DNA from: Tetrahymena thermophila SB210
Taxonomy: Eukaryota > Ciliophora > Oligohymenophorea > Hymenostomatida > Tetrahymenidae
Reading direction: 5' to 3'
Length of the DNA stretch: 64,000 nt
Assembly (NCBI RefSeq): GCF_000189635.1
Contig: NW_002476418.1
Coordinates: 496,001 to 560,000, forward strand
In this document: piece after piece, positions 1 to 11,328 of the stretch
Numbering within the stretch: the stretch's first letter is position 1
Layout: every line of letters starts with the position of its first letter
The notes under the pieces: model-generated
The model's database searches: none
What the model was told of the DNA's origin: nothing
What the model saw: only the letters and a program-made list of their open reading frames with translations
Position numbers and translations under genes: made by a program

Positions 1-1289
1 AATTCCAAATAGTTTTTATTTTAGCCTATATTTAGCTGCTAAAATTAAAAATTTTTTCCAAGTGAACATGCTATAAATACTCTTTCTAACTTTAAAAATC
101 TTGCAATTGTTATTTTCGCAAATTTTTTCAACTTTCATACTCCATAGATTAAAATAAATTGTTCATATTAGTGATGCAATTAAATTATAATTTATTCTTA
201 AAATAAATTCATAAAATATTTATTTTTTTCGGACTAAATTGACTACAACTAACTAATTTAATTGAACTAGAATTATTTAAAATTAGAAAATAAAACAACA
301 ATGCTACAAAGAAATAACTTATATTAAAATTAATATATAAACAGTTTTTATAAAGAAGTATTTATTTAGTTGTATTTAACTCGATCTATAAATAGAAAGA
401 AAATAAGTAAGTTAAGTTTGATTAGAAAAATACAATTATAAATTAATTTTTGTATCTATCTTTCTATGTTTTTATCTTTAAAATTAAATAAAAACAATTT
501 AAGAATTTCAATAATTTTATGTTAAAATATTATTTTTTTTAGTTTATTTATTATAAATATAATATATTAGTGTTTTGTTTTTGCAATTAAAGTTCAAATA
601 TCAAGAGTTATTTAGTAGTCATTTAGGTAAGTAAATTTATCATTTTTTAAGTAGTGATTTAGTAGGATTGTGCATTGACCTAAATGCCTTTCTAACTGAC
701 TTCATTTTATCTATTTATTCTTTCTTTGTTTCTTACTTTTCTAAGAATTAGGATTAATTAAAATTTGAAGTAGTTTCAGAGGGTGTTGCGGCATGTTGAT
801 AATTCGTCCTCATATATTACATATTATTTTTGTTATTTGAGTCATTAGATCTTTGTTAATCACTAATTGATATCACATCATCTATTTATAATAATTAAAG
901 TTATATTTACAAATTATTAATATAAAATTTTCTAAATAAATATTTTAAGTAAGCTAAAAATATTAAAATTGTTTGCTTTTTATTGTTTGAAATTTTATTT
1001 AAAATGACCTTTATCTTAAAAAATTATATTTCTAGTTTGATCTATTGTTTTAAGATAATTAATTAAATAGCTTCTTTTAGTTTTTATGTAACATATTTTA
1101 CATTATTTGAAATTTAATATAAATAAATTGTATGTATTTAACTAATATTTATTCTAGATAATTTTAAAATGAAATCAAAATTGTTGAATAAAATTTCATC
1201 TTTTTTAATTAATTTTCCTCATTCATTTTAAATTAAATTAATGTAATAAATTAATTTTTTAAAAGCCTATTTATTTGCATACTTAAAAG
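1..1289. other. A+T-rich non-coding flank
   Basis: Homopolymer and ATTT-type runs dominate. I see no conserved protein motif, no RNA gene and no telomeric repeat. It lies downstream of the minus-strand tetraspanin-like gene, so its right edge should hold that gene's 3' UTR. Confidence 0.6.
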
Positions 1290-2933
1290 TCAAGGAATAA
1301 TAACTAATTTTAATTAATTTATTTATTTACGTGCACGCCAATCGAAGTCGTTATTACTTGCACCAATGATACTCACACTATTTACTGATTCATAAAACAA
1401 CAAGCCATTTTCACTCAGGATTTCTTTGATCTTTATTTTCCTTAATCTTATTGAAGCAAAAAACGAGAATATCATAAAAAACAATAAGATTATATTAACT
1501 GAAAGGAAAGCAGCTCTCATTTTATCGAATTCTTATTGTACTTATTTAAAACATCCATTCTAGTTAGTAGGAATCCCTTTTGAAGTCTATTTATTTAATA
1601 CATATTTTAATAAATAGAATAAATATGCTAATAAAAATTAAAAATAAGAAAGTAATTATTTATTTATAAATAGAATCATCATTAATTCATTCATTCATTA
1701 CTTAATTAATAAATAATATTCTCATTAATATAGAATTTAATTGAATCATCTAAATTTGTATTTATGATTGCGAATTATTTATTTTAGATGTTAAAAATTT
1801 GTCTTTTTAACAAAAATATTGTTCCAAAATAAACTTCATCTATCTTATTTTAACTTATTATTTTTATTTATTTTTTACTTACTTTTCTAAATGAATAAGT
1901 TCAAAAAATAATTATCATTTTTGTTGTTTTTTCTAAAAATAAAGATGCTAAAAATGTGTATTAGGAATTATTAAAGGTATTCATAAGTAGATATTAAATA
2001 TGTTTTTTCTATGAATTTATTTCTTTTAAATACATTTCCATAACAAAATTCATAGCTTATGTAGTATTTTTGGTCTATTAATTTTATTGTTTGCTTTCTA
2101 CTTGAATGGCAAGCTACTTTGATTAAATCTTTTATAAATTAATTCCTTTTATGCTTTACAACAAAGCCTTATTTCTAATCTTAATAATTCGAAAGAATGA
2201 TTATTAATCATGGAAATATTAAAGTAACAATAAGTCTATTTATGTAGTATTAATCTACAAATGCTTAAATTTATTGAAAATATATTATTTATACTCCAGC
2301 AAATGTGAAGGCAGGATTATTATTACAAAATCCAGCACAAGAATAAGTCCTTTCCATCTGTTTAAGCTTTTCGAAGGTACTTGTTTCTAACTTACCCTCT
2401 TCAGGCCTACAGAGTGAAATATCTTCAGCCCCAGTTACAGTAGAGTAGTTCATAGAATACAAAACAGATTTAGGATAGTATTATAAATCACTTTAACTAA
2501 TTTTACACTAACAAGAATGACAAAAATTATTATACGCTTATAATCCTTCATCATAAACTTCCTTTCCCCAAAGATTGTATAATCTGCTTACTTTGCAGGT
2601 AGACTAATTAGAACTCGAAGTAAACTAGTGAATCGTAATTCCACCCATTAGTGTAACTATTAAATACAATAAGGCTCCAAATAGCAATGCTCTTATCGAG
2701 CTTTATGAGCCATCGTAGTTTTTATTAAAGCCAAGTGTGTATGAAACTCTAGTTAGAATTATTATGCAAAATAATCCTGCAAGAATCATAAAAATAAAAC
2801 TGAACATTATAAGTTGAGGTAGCTATCCACCCCAACTATCACCTCCTTATATTAAGTATAATATTGCAATAATTAAAGGAACTATATTAGAAAATAGAGC
2901 CATAAACAACAATGCTTGCAATTAAGTTTTCAT
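1290..2933 (-). CDS. Tetraspanin-like four-pass membrane protein, two exons
   Basis: Exons 2933-2295 and 1559-1290 give 302 residues ending in TGA, with one 735-nt phase-0 intron (GTATAA...TAACTAG). The sequence shows four hydrophobic segments, at about residues 8-29, 43-65, 82-105 and 227-249. Between the third and fourth is a Cys-containing loop (CHSCQCK, CAGFC, NGCF) followed by a helix that leads straight into the last membrane span. This is the topology of tetraspanins, which organise membrane microdomains at the cell surface or on vesicles. The short C-terminal tail is basic (RLRK). The last exon alone looks like a 65-residue open frame, but its upstream codons read NGCFKQVQQEFDK, the expected end of the large loop, so I joined it. 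The classical CCG motif is absent, so a ciliate-specific four-pass family remains possible. Confidence 0.75.
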
Positions 2934-5367
2934 TTTTAAAGCAATTGTCTTAAAAAGCTATTAATACCTAAAAATTAGACTTCTTTTTATTTTTTTGTAA
3001 TTAAATAGCTAAACAGCAATTAAACAGACTTATTTTTCTCAGAATTACCCAAATGATAATCAATTTGAAAACTTTTTTCTATTAAAGATGCTTATAGGAA
3101 ATAATTTGATTCTAATCAAAAATCTTTGAAAAAAAAAGTAAATTATGCTATATCCATCATAAATACATATTTACTATTAGTACTAACTATCAAATATAAT
3201 GCAAATTTTAATCAATGTTATGTATATATGTATGTGACTGGCTGGATATAAATAAACTAATTCTCAAATAAAAACATTCATTTCAAGTAGAAATTAATCA
3301 AGTATTTAATGTTAAGTAATATTTTTCTTTTATTTATCAATTAGTTAGTTTTATTGGCATCTATTTACTTATTTATCTATCTATTTAAAATTGTTATTCC
3401 TATTTGCTTAACTTTGAAATCAATCTTTACTGTAAAAAAAGTAATTTATTTACTTATTTATTTTTTCATATTTTTAGAATACTATTTTTAGCAATTAAAA
3501 ATCAAATTTTATAGTTTCATAATATTTTACAAATATTTATTTTTATAAACTATAATTCATACAATTATTAATAGTTTAAATAATTAATATTTATTTAATT
3601 ACATGCAATTAAATATAATTTTTCTAATTAATCTGTATTAATAAATATCTTGTTTACTTCAACTACTTCAAAAACATATTTTTTCTAAAAGTTTTTTTTA
3701 CATGTTTAAAAAAACAATTTATATTATTAAATTAAATTTATTCATAATTATAATAAAATAGTTTGCAATGCTTATTTTTTATAAACTATATTAAAAAGAA
3801 TTTTAATAAAGATATTAAGTAAATAAATCTTATTTACTTAATCTGGATTTTTGAATAATAAGTTTTTTTTTGACTTAACGGTCATTTATATCATAATTTT
3901 GCAAAAAAAAGTTTTTAGATCTTACTTTAAAGGATTTAAATAGATGAAAATATACCAACTTAGATTTTAAAATTGTAACTTATTTTTATTATGTAGTGAA
4001 AAAATAATATTTTTGTTAAATTTATTTAAAATATTGTTAAAAAATTAAATTAAATAAGAAATAAAAAAATAAAGGATAATAATGAATTATTTTTAATGAT
4101 CAACTTACTATTTTATTTAAAATAATTGATATGCTTCATGTTCATATTTTAAAAAATAATTTCTTAAAGAAGGTGAATGCTAATTTGAGAGTATGTGTAG
4201 CTTTTAATATTTAAAGAATAAAATATATTTCTCAATTTTGCCTTATAATTTGGGTAATTTTATGTATGTTTAAAGATTATTTTTTCATAAATATATTTTT
4301 AAATAAATTTATTATAAAAACTTATTTATGGACAATTATCTTTAAAAAACTTAAAATTTAATGGACAGAAAATAAAATAATAATTATGATTTAATGTTTT
4401 TATACATACTAATTCTAAAAATCAGCTAAGAAATATGCTTTTTTCAATAATATTTGAGTAAAATAAATTTTAATAACTTAAAAATTTTTAAATGCTGTTT
4501 GAATGTAAAATAATTATCGTTTTTTAGTTGCACAATTGTTTTATGATCATTTTGCTGCAATAAAACTAATGCATCTGAAAGTATTTCAAATATATATTCC
4601 ATCTTTAATTTTATTCTAGAATAGATTGCAAATTTAAAGAAATTAGATCACAAAGATTTTTTTGAATTTAATTTAAAGTAATTAATTTTTTAAAATGAGG
4701 TGGATTTTAATCTAAATGAATGTAAGAAACCTTTTAATCTATAATCTAATTAATATATCTATATAATAAAAATCTAAAATTTGATTTTTAGATATTAAAG
4801 TGATTGATGTATTTTGATTTGTTTAATAATTAACTGAATAGAATTAAATAAATATATGCCATATAAAAAATGAATAATAATAAAAAATATTAAGTATATT
4901 ATAAAGGTTTAATTGTAAACTCTTGAAAGTATGATAATAACTATAGAGAGTACTATAAAATACACTACTGAGCTAAATATTGGTTCTTTTTCAAATAATA
5001 TTTGTTCTGCATAGTTATAAATACGAACAAACTAAAACGATTTAATTACAAAAATAGGAAATTAATTAATATAGATAAATTATTTAGAACATAAAAATTA
5101 TTTAAATTAATAAAACCTAAATTTGTAATTCAGGTTATAATTTAAGTGAAATAATTGATATATCAATAGCCAACGCATAATTAATTAATTTATTTATTTA
5201 TTGATTTACTTATTTGAAGGAGTTAGTTTTTTATTAGTATGACATTAAGTTTCAAATACACATATTAAGATACTAAATTTAATATTATTATACATAATGA
5301 GAGTACTATAGATTAATAGAAAGATAGATAGATAGATCTATATGTTTTTATAAATAAATAACAAATA
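2934..5367. other. Intergenic, no gene seen
   Basis: About 2.4 kb of very A+T-rich sequence with long T and A runs. It includes a short (AGAT)n tract near 5320-5340. Both flanking genes are on the minus strand, so the 5' region of the tetraspanin-like gene starts at the left edge. No conserved domain was found on either strand. Confidence 0.55.
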
Positions 5368-6330
5368 TCAAAAGTCGAAAGAGACATCAGCTCCTTCACC
5401 TTTAAGTACGTTTTTCATTTTTTAGGTAAAATATAAAAGAGTTTCTAAGAGGACAAAAGCATTTATATTGCCACCTCCTTAGTTAATATTAATGTCTACT
5501 TCTCTGAAGGTACCAATACTATCAGCTTTATATTTGGCATTTCCGATTTCGACACCATCACCATTGACTATTGTGAATTCTGCTCTATTAGTGCAGCATT
5601 TATAAGCAAGTAAATAAAGAACAGGACAGCAACAGCAGCAAAGAAAACTAAATTAACGATTTTAGAAAATAGCAACTCTGTTACCATTTTACTCTGCAGC
5701 AACTTAGAAGGAGCCACAGCTTCCTCTGTTTAAAGCTACTGTTCCAAACATATCTCTTTGTCCAGTTTACAAGTTATATATTTAGGCAGATGTGTTTTTA
5801 ACTTGAATAACACCAAAAGGATCATGGAAATCTACAACTTCGATAGTAGCTTCCCCTTTGGAGTTAGCAAATCCGTAAGCGAAAGGAGCTGATTTCTCTC
5901 TGCCATAAATACCAAATTTGTGACCTCCTTCTGGGCGGAAATTAGGTTCCATATATCTTACAGTAAAGTTATTACTACTTTTGACAGCATTTAAGAGAGC
6001 ATCAATTTAAGGGAAAGGAGGAGATCCTGGAGTATGCATTTAGCCTTGATTAGGTAGCATCATTTGATTTGCAACGGGTAATGGTTGAGCAATTTAAAGG
6101 ACAGGCTAAACAGGCTATGCAATCATAACTTAAGGTTAGACCATAACCTATGGTTGCATCATCATTTAAGGCTATTGCTGATAAACAGGTTGCTACTGGT
6201 AAACTGGTTGTTATTATTATTGGTACATTTATTGTTAAGGTGGATACATTGGTTGGCCTTGCATAGGCTGCATTTATACAACTTAGGGTTGTTAATAGTA
6301 TCCTGGTTGTTATTGTTATTATACGTACAT
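5368..6330 (-). CDS. Pro/Gln-rich protein with scramblase/tubby-like C-terminal region
   Basis: A single open frame of 320 residues starts at ATG 6330-6328 and ends at TGA 5370-5368. Residues 1 to about 110 are low complexity (Gln, Pro, Met, Tyr; many glutamines are TAA/TAG), with repeats like PVYQQQP and MYPPQ. From about residue 115 it is a compact globular region with GGHKFGIYGRE, HDPFGVIQVKN, GQRDMFGTVAL, then a run of five cysteines before a hydrophobic stretch (CCCCCPVLYLLAYKCC), and a C-terminal AFVLLETLLYFTQ. A Pro-rich N-terminus, a central Cys cluster and a hydrophobic C-terminal segment are features of phospholipid scramblases, which belong to the tubby-like superfamily. I infer membership only from this pattern. 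The gene itself is clear; the function is tentative. Confidence 0.8.
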
Positions 6331-8177
6331 TTAACCTATATTGTTTATTTGAATTATATGTAGTTTATCTTTTTATTAAATAAGAGATGCGCTTTATTAA
6401 TTTGTTATTTTAATAATTTTTTGTTCATAAAAAATTTATTTGCGCAACATATAAACTCCTCCTCTAATTATATTTATGAATTACATTAAACAAAGCAAGA
6501 GAGGTGGAGCCTTTTTGCTTTGTTAATTTTTGGCATGAGCATAATTTACATAGATTACTTTTTAATTTAATATGAGGGAATTATTGATCATAAGTAGTTA
6601 ATCATTGTTTATTTTTTCAAGGCATTTAATTATTTTTTTAAATTCGAGAAAACAAATTTAGCAAGTAAATTTAGATAGGTATGTAGGTAGGTAGTTAATA
6701 CAAATCTCATCGAATTAAATGTAAAAACAAGTGCAAAAATGTAAAAAATACCAATCTCATTATTCTACTCAAAATCTGCTATAAAATAATGTTAAGGATA
6801 TTATTTTATCCCAAAACATTATCATGCTTATGATTTTATTCTTTTTCATTCAAAGATGCTTCTTAAAATTGTAAAAAATACAAATCTATTAAGAAAACAA
6901 CCACTTATTTAGCAATAGAATAAATATATTTATATTAAAATCTCGATACTCAGAAGTAAATAATAAAACCTTTTTATAGTATTTTATTTACTTTAAGTAT
7001 TTTATAAATAAATAGCAAGTTAATTAGGGTAAATTAATTAATATTATAAACTAGATCATACTTTTTAACTAAAAAATAATACCAAAGTATATTTAATGGA
7101 TGGATATCAAGCAAAATGCTTCAATTATTTAATCAAGAAATAAATACATTATTTATTTATATTTATCAAAAAAAAAACAATTAATTCACATTAAACAAAT
7201 TGCAATAATTGAGATAAAGCTCTTTCCTTTGTCCTTCCTTAATTCTTTCCATCCTTTTTTTCTTTTTTCTTTCCTTTTTTATAGATTCAAAATAAATCTA
7301 TCAATTGAATTTCAAAATTTTCTTTTTAAAAAATTTAATGAATTAAAGTCCACAATTTTATTGAAACAAAAATAATTAATAATTAATTAATTAATTATTT
7401 AATACATTTTTGAAATTCGAGTAAGAATAAAAAATATGTGAAATTAAATTTGTTTGTTTTTATTCATTCATTTATTCATTTTTCTGTATAATTATTTTTT
7501 AAACGCCCAATATAAATTTTAAATACTGAGTTTTTATTATTGAATTTATGACTTATTTCTTAAAGAAAATTTTTTTCTGGCTTAGAATTTTTTATTAATA
7601 ATAAATACTTCATTAATTTTAAAATAATTGTTAAAAATAGAAAAAAAGATATTTTAAATTTTTACAAATAATTCAAGTAATACACCAATAGCAAACTATA
7701 TATAAATAAACAAAAAAATGATTAGCAAAAAAAATAAGTTATTTTATTTAAATAATCCATAGAATTAATTATTGCAATTAGAGTTATTTAAAGACAAAAA
7801 ATATTTTTTTTAAATAAAAAAAAAATGTTTAGAAATGTTTTCATATATTGATATTTTTAAATATTTTTTTATAAAGAGCTAAACAATTTAAAATAAAAAA
7901 TGAAAATACTAATAATTATTTACATTAAAAATAATAATTAGTTTAAATTTTATAGAATAAAAAATAAGTGGCAGTTTTATTTGTTATATTTATACCATAT
8001 ATATTCACTAAAGAGTTGTCTAAACTTACTAATATTATATGTGACTAAGATATTATTTATAATTTACTAATCTTAAGCCATGCAATAGCTAGTTTTTTAC
8101 TTTTTTGTTACTGTAGCTAGCATGAAATCTATATAAATTAAAAAAATTAATTTATTATTTCATATAAAATCAGATTA
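6331..8177. other. Intergenic between two minus-strand genes
   Basis: The stretch is A+T rich, with the poly-T/CT tract near 7240-7275 and several ATTT runs. The only structure I could pick out is a 10-bp perfect inverted repeat at 6489-6498 and 6515-6524, inside a locally less A+T-rich patch. No coding region was recognised. Confidence 0.55.
6489..6524. repeat. 10-bp perfect inverted repeat (hairpin)
   Basis: The arms AACAAAGCAA and TTGCTTTGTT are separated by a G-rich 16-nt loop (GAGAGGTGGAGCCTTT). It lies about 160 bp upstream of the start codon of the scramblase-like gene, on the 5' side of that minus-strand gene. It could be a promoter-proximal element or chance; no RNA family was recognised. 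Confidence 0.5.
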
Positions 8178-9954
8178 TCAATTAATTAACTTATCAATAA
8201 AAATATTTAATTTAATCAAGCGAGAACATCTGCTTATTCCTCTGATTAAGTCTCTCATTCCTTACTATCCTGCATTCAAAAAACTAAATATAAAAAATTA
8301 TTAATTTTATTATTTTTAAAATATTAAATAAAAGCTAACTCAAAAATAACCAAAGTCAAAGATTTTAGTTTAGTCTGTTCTGATAAGATCACTCCTAACA
8401 ATTATGAATCTTCTTAATTCACTTTATAGCCTCTTTTAAAGCAAATAAACAATATAAAAATAAATAAAAAATCAAGGAGTTTAATAAAAGAAGTAAAATT
8501 AAATTTTAATATACTATGGTATTTCTAGTTCTAAATTTGTTATTAGAGGCAATTTGCTTAATAATTCACATATAGGCTTAACACCATTAATATTTACTCC
8601 TTTTTTTTACTATTTGTTATCTATATGCATAGAAGTTCTACAAATTTTATTTGAAGTTTGTTTATTTAATAGTTTTATTTGTTAAATATAAATACTGAAG
8701 ACTTAGCTATAATTTTTATAATCCTTGCATAGACTAAAGCTGACTAAAAAAATTTTAGATTCCTTTCAGAGAAACAGATGATGATCTTATATTAAAAAAG
8801 TACTTAACAAATAGATTTATTAAAAATTTATTTAAATATCATTAGTTAACTCATAATAAGCATTGATTACTTAAACAATTTTCTAATAAAAATAAAATTA
8901 CTTTGTCATAAACTGCAAATAATTTACTTATTTAAGTTCTTTGATCCCTTCAACTACAAATTAAAGTCCTCCATTTCCAAATGAACTTTTTTATAATAAA
9001 TTTAAAATAATATATAAATAAATAAATACACAATGGCTAGTTATTCTACAAAAAAATTTGTAAGAATTTTGCTAAAATAAAAATATTTGATTAAAATAAT
9101 TTAATAATTTTAAAAGGGATCTGTAAAGAGTGATCTTTATTTTATATTTATAAATTTATTAATTATTTATTTATTACTCATAATATCTGATCTTCAGAGT
9201 TTGTAGATTCCCCTATTTTTTTAGAAAGTCTCTTATATATTTTCCACTCAACTCAGTGTGATTATAACCACTTAAATTACACAAAAAAGATAAATAAATA
9301 AATAATTAATTTATTTTTTCATGCAAAAAACTTATTTATTCTATCTTATTATCATTTTATTTATTTTTCCTTTCTTTGAACTTTTACTTCTACTTAGTAT
9401 ATAAAAAAATATATATATATATTATTTTACCCATTGTCTTCTTATATTTCTAATTCAAATTAAAGCAGACTTTTAGTAGTATTTAATTGCTAAAAAAACT
9501 CCTTTACTGCTTAATCGTCCAGTCCTATTTCCCTTGTTTTATTAAAAATAATAAATAATCTTACTCTGTTTTTATATTTATTTTATTTTACGATGCGAAT
9601 ATCAATTACAACTCTTAAAATTCGTAAACGCTTAATGCTTTTCCAAGAATTTAAAATCCTTATATTCCTAGTTTATTATATCTATAGAAGTAACTAAATA
9701 AAAATATAAACTGAATATATAGATAAATACTCTCTTATTTCCAGACTCAACTTTTTTAAATTTTGAACGTTTTTTAAAGCTTCAGATATTCCAAAACATC
9801 CTTCAACTCCTAAATTAGAATTTCTAAAAATGTATATATAAATATAAACTTTATCTAACAAGAAATTATACGCTGGTATAAAAATTGATAAAGCTTAAGA
9901 TGCTGGTTTACAATTTTTTTAAATAGTCTTTTTCCAATGATCTAATTTATTCAT
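8178..9954 (-). CDS. Leucine-rich-repeat protein, ten small exons
   Basis: Exons in transcript order: 9954-9860, 9823-9731, 9681-9592, 9532-9431, 9270-9178, 8985-8902, 8785-8696, 8637-8515, 8432-8340, 8283-8178. They total 322 residues ending in TGA. From exon 2 on, each exon encodes one LRR of the RNI/NLRC-like type, for example NSNLGVEG...ALKNVQNLKKLSL, then YNKLGIQGFQILGKAL, then GNLQTLKIRYYE, and last CSRLIKLNIF. Every intron interrupts codons in phase 2, and most exons are 84-106 nt, about one repeat. LRRs of this kind form a curved protein-binding surface; the partner is unknown. The first exon is the least certain: the chosen ATG gives a phase-compatible donor, but open frames continue upstream to about 10450 and the true N-terminus may be longer. 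Confidence 0.75.
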
Positions 9955-11328
9955 GATTAGTTAGTTAACAAAATTTCTTTTTTAAAAGTAAAAATTTATT
10001 TATCTTTTAATAATTAAGATAGAACATTAAAATAAATTCGTAAGGAGACTCTTTAATCAAATCTATTTTTATGTGAAGGAAAACCAACTAATTCTTAAAT
10101 TCAATATAAATTAATTCTTTTTAGATATCTCACTTACACATAGATATATCTTTTTATTTAGATTTATATGTAATAGGTTTTGTTATATCATCATAAAAGA
10201 TATGTTAAAAATAGTCTAATTGAACTAAAAGCTGCTACTATAATTGAAATTTACTTTATTTTTACATAGTTTAATTAATTTTATTATCTTCATTAAATTC
10301 ATAACTCTTCTAATATAAAAAGGAATAGATTATGGCTTTAATTCTAAGTATTTGCATTTATATATTTTTTAATCAAAAAAATTTGTTTTCTATATTAAAA
10401 ACTTATTTGGCGTTCCTTAAAAATCTAATTTTTTGAATTCAATTATTACTGTTTAAAGCTTTAAAATAATAATTAAAAGATTATATTCTTATTTTAAATT
10501 AATTTCATTTAATAATAAATATTATTAAATTACAAAATAAATTTTATTTTGTTAATATTTTATTTGTTTTATTGTTTGTTTGCAGATAATTTAATTATCT
10601 GCCAAATAATTAAAATTTTAGATAATTATTACTTTAAATATCTCACTTTAAAAAACGTTTAAATAAAATAAAAAAATTAAATTAAATTAGTTATTTAAAA
10701 AACAATGTGAAAAATAGCTATTAACCCAGTTTTCATCTTTTATTGTATTCAAAAATTAAATAAAATATTCAAAAAATTAAAACTTATTTACAGAGCAAAA
10801 TGTTATTGAATTAGAAGCGTTGGTTTCATATAAATAACAGAACAGATCTTTATCCAGATTAATAAACTAAAAAAATTCAATAATCAATCTATTTTATTTA
10901 CTTGGATACTAAATCTTTAAGTTAGTATATGAGAATTTTTTTCAAAATCTTTTTTAGTAATAAAAAATAAATAAATAATGATTTAAACAACATTTTTTAT
11001 GAACATAAAAATATCTTTAAAATTATTTATAATTGAATTAAAATTTAATAAATATTTAAAACAAGAACTAACTTGATAAAACTTTTATTAATACTTACTT
11101 TTTTAAAGTAACATTTCCATTTTTTATATTTCATTTAAGAGTATAGAAAAGTGTTTATTTGTTCTACTTTTATTATATAGAAAAATAGTTATTAATATTT
11201 TATTAGTTTATTATAATTTAAAAGCTTTGCAATTTATTATTGAAATTTATAGTTAATTTATTCATCTCTACTTCAAATAATTTAAGTAACAATAAATCTA
11301 ATCATAGATAAATAAATAAGTCAATAAA
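9955..11328. other. Region between divergent LRR and TTLL genes
   Basis: The 9955-10450 part keeps long minus-strand frames open under the ciliate code and could hold 5' exons of the LRR gene. The rest is A+T-rich sequence. The two flanking genes diverge from here, so both promoters should lie inside. No recognised motif. Confidence 0.5.

Noticed and set aside
1323-1520. Stand-alone 65-residue membrane peptide
   Set aside because: Its upstream in-frame codons and phase fit as the last exon of the tetraspanin-like gene, and TAA at its apparent end is read as Gln.
6085-6363. Plus-strand 92-residue His/Leu-rich frame
   Set aside because: Antisense shadow of the Gln/Pro-rich N-terminus of the minus-strand scramblase-like gene.
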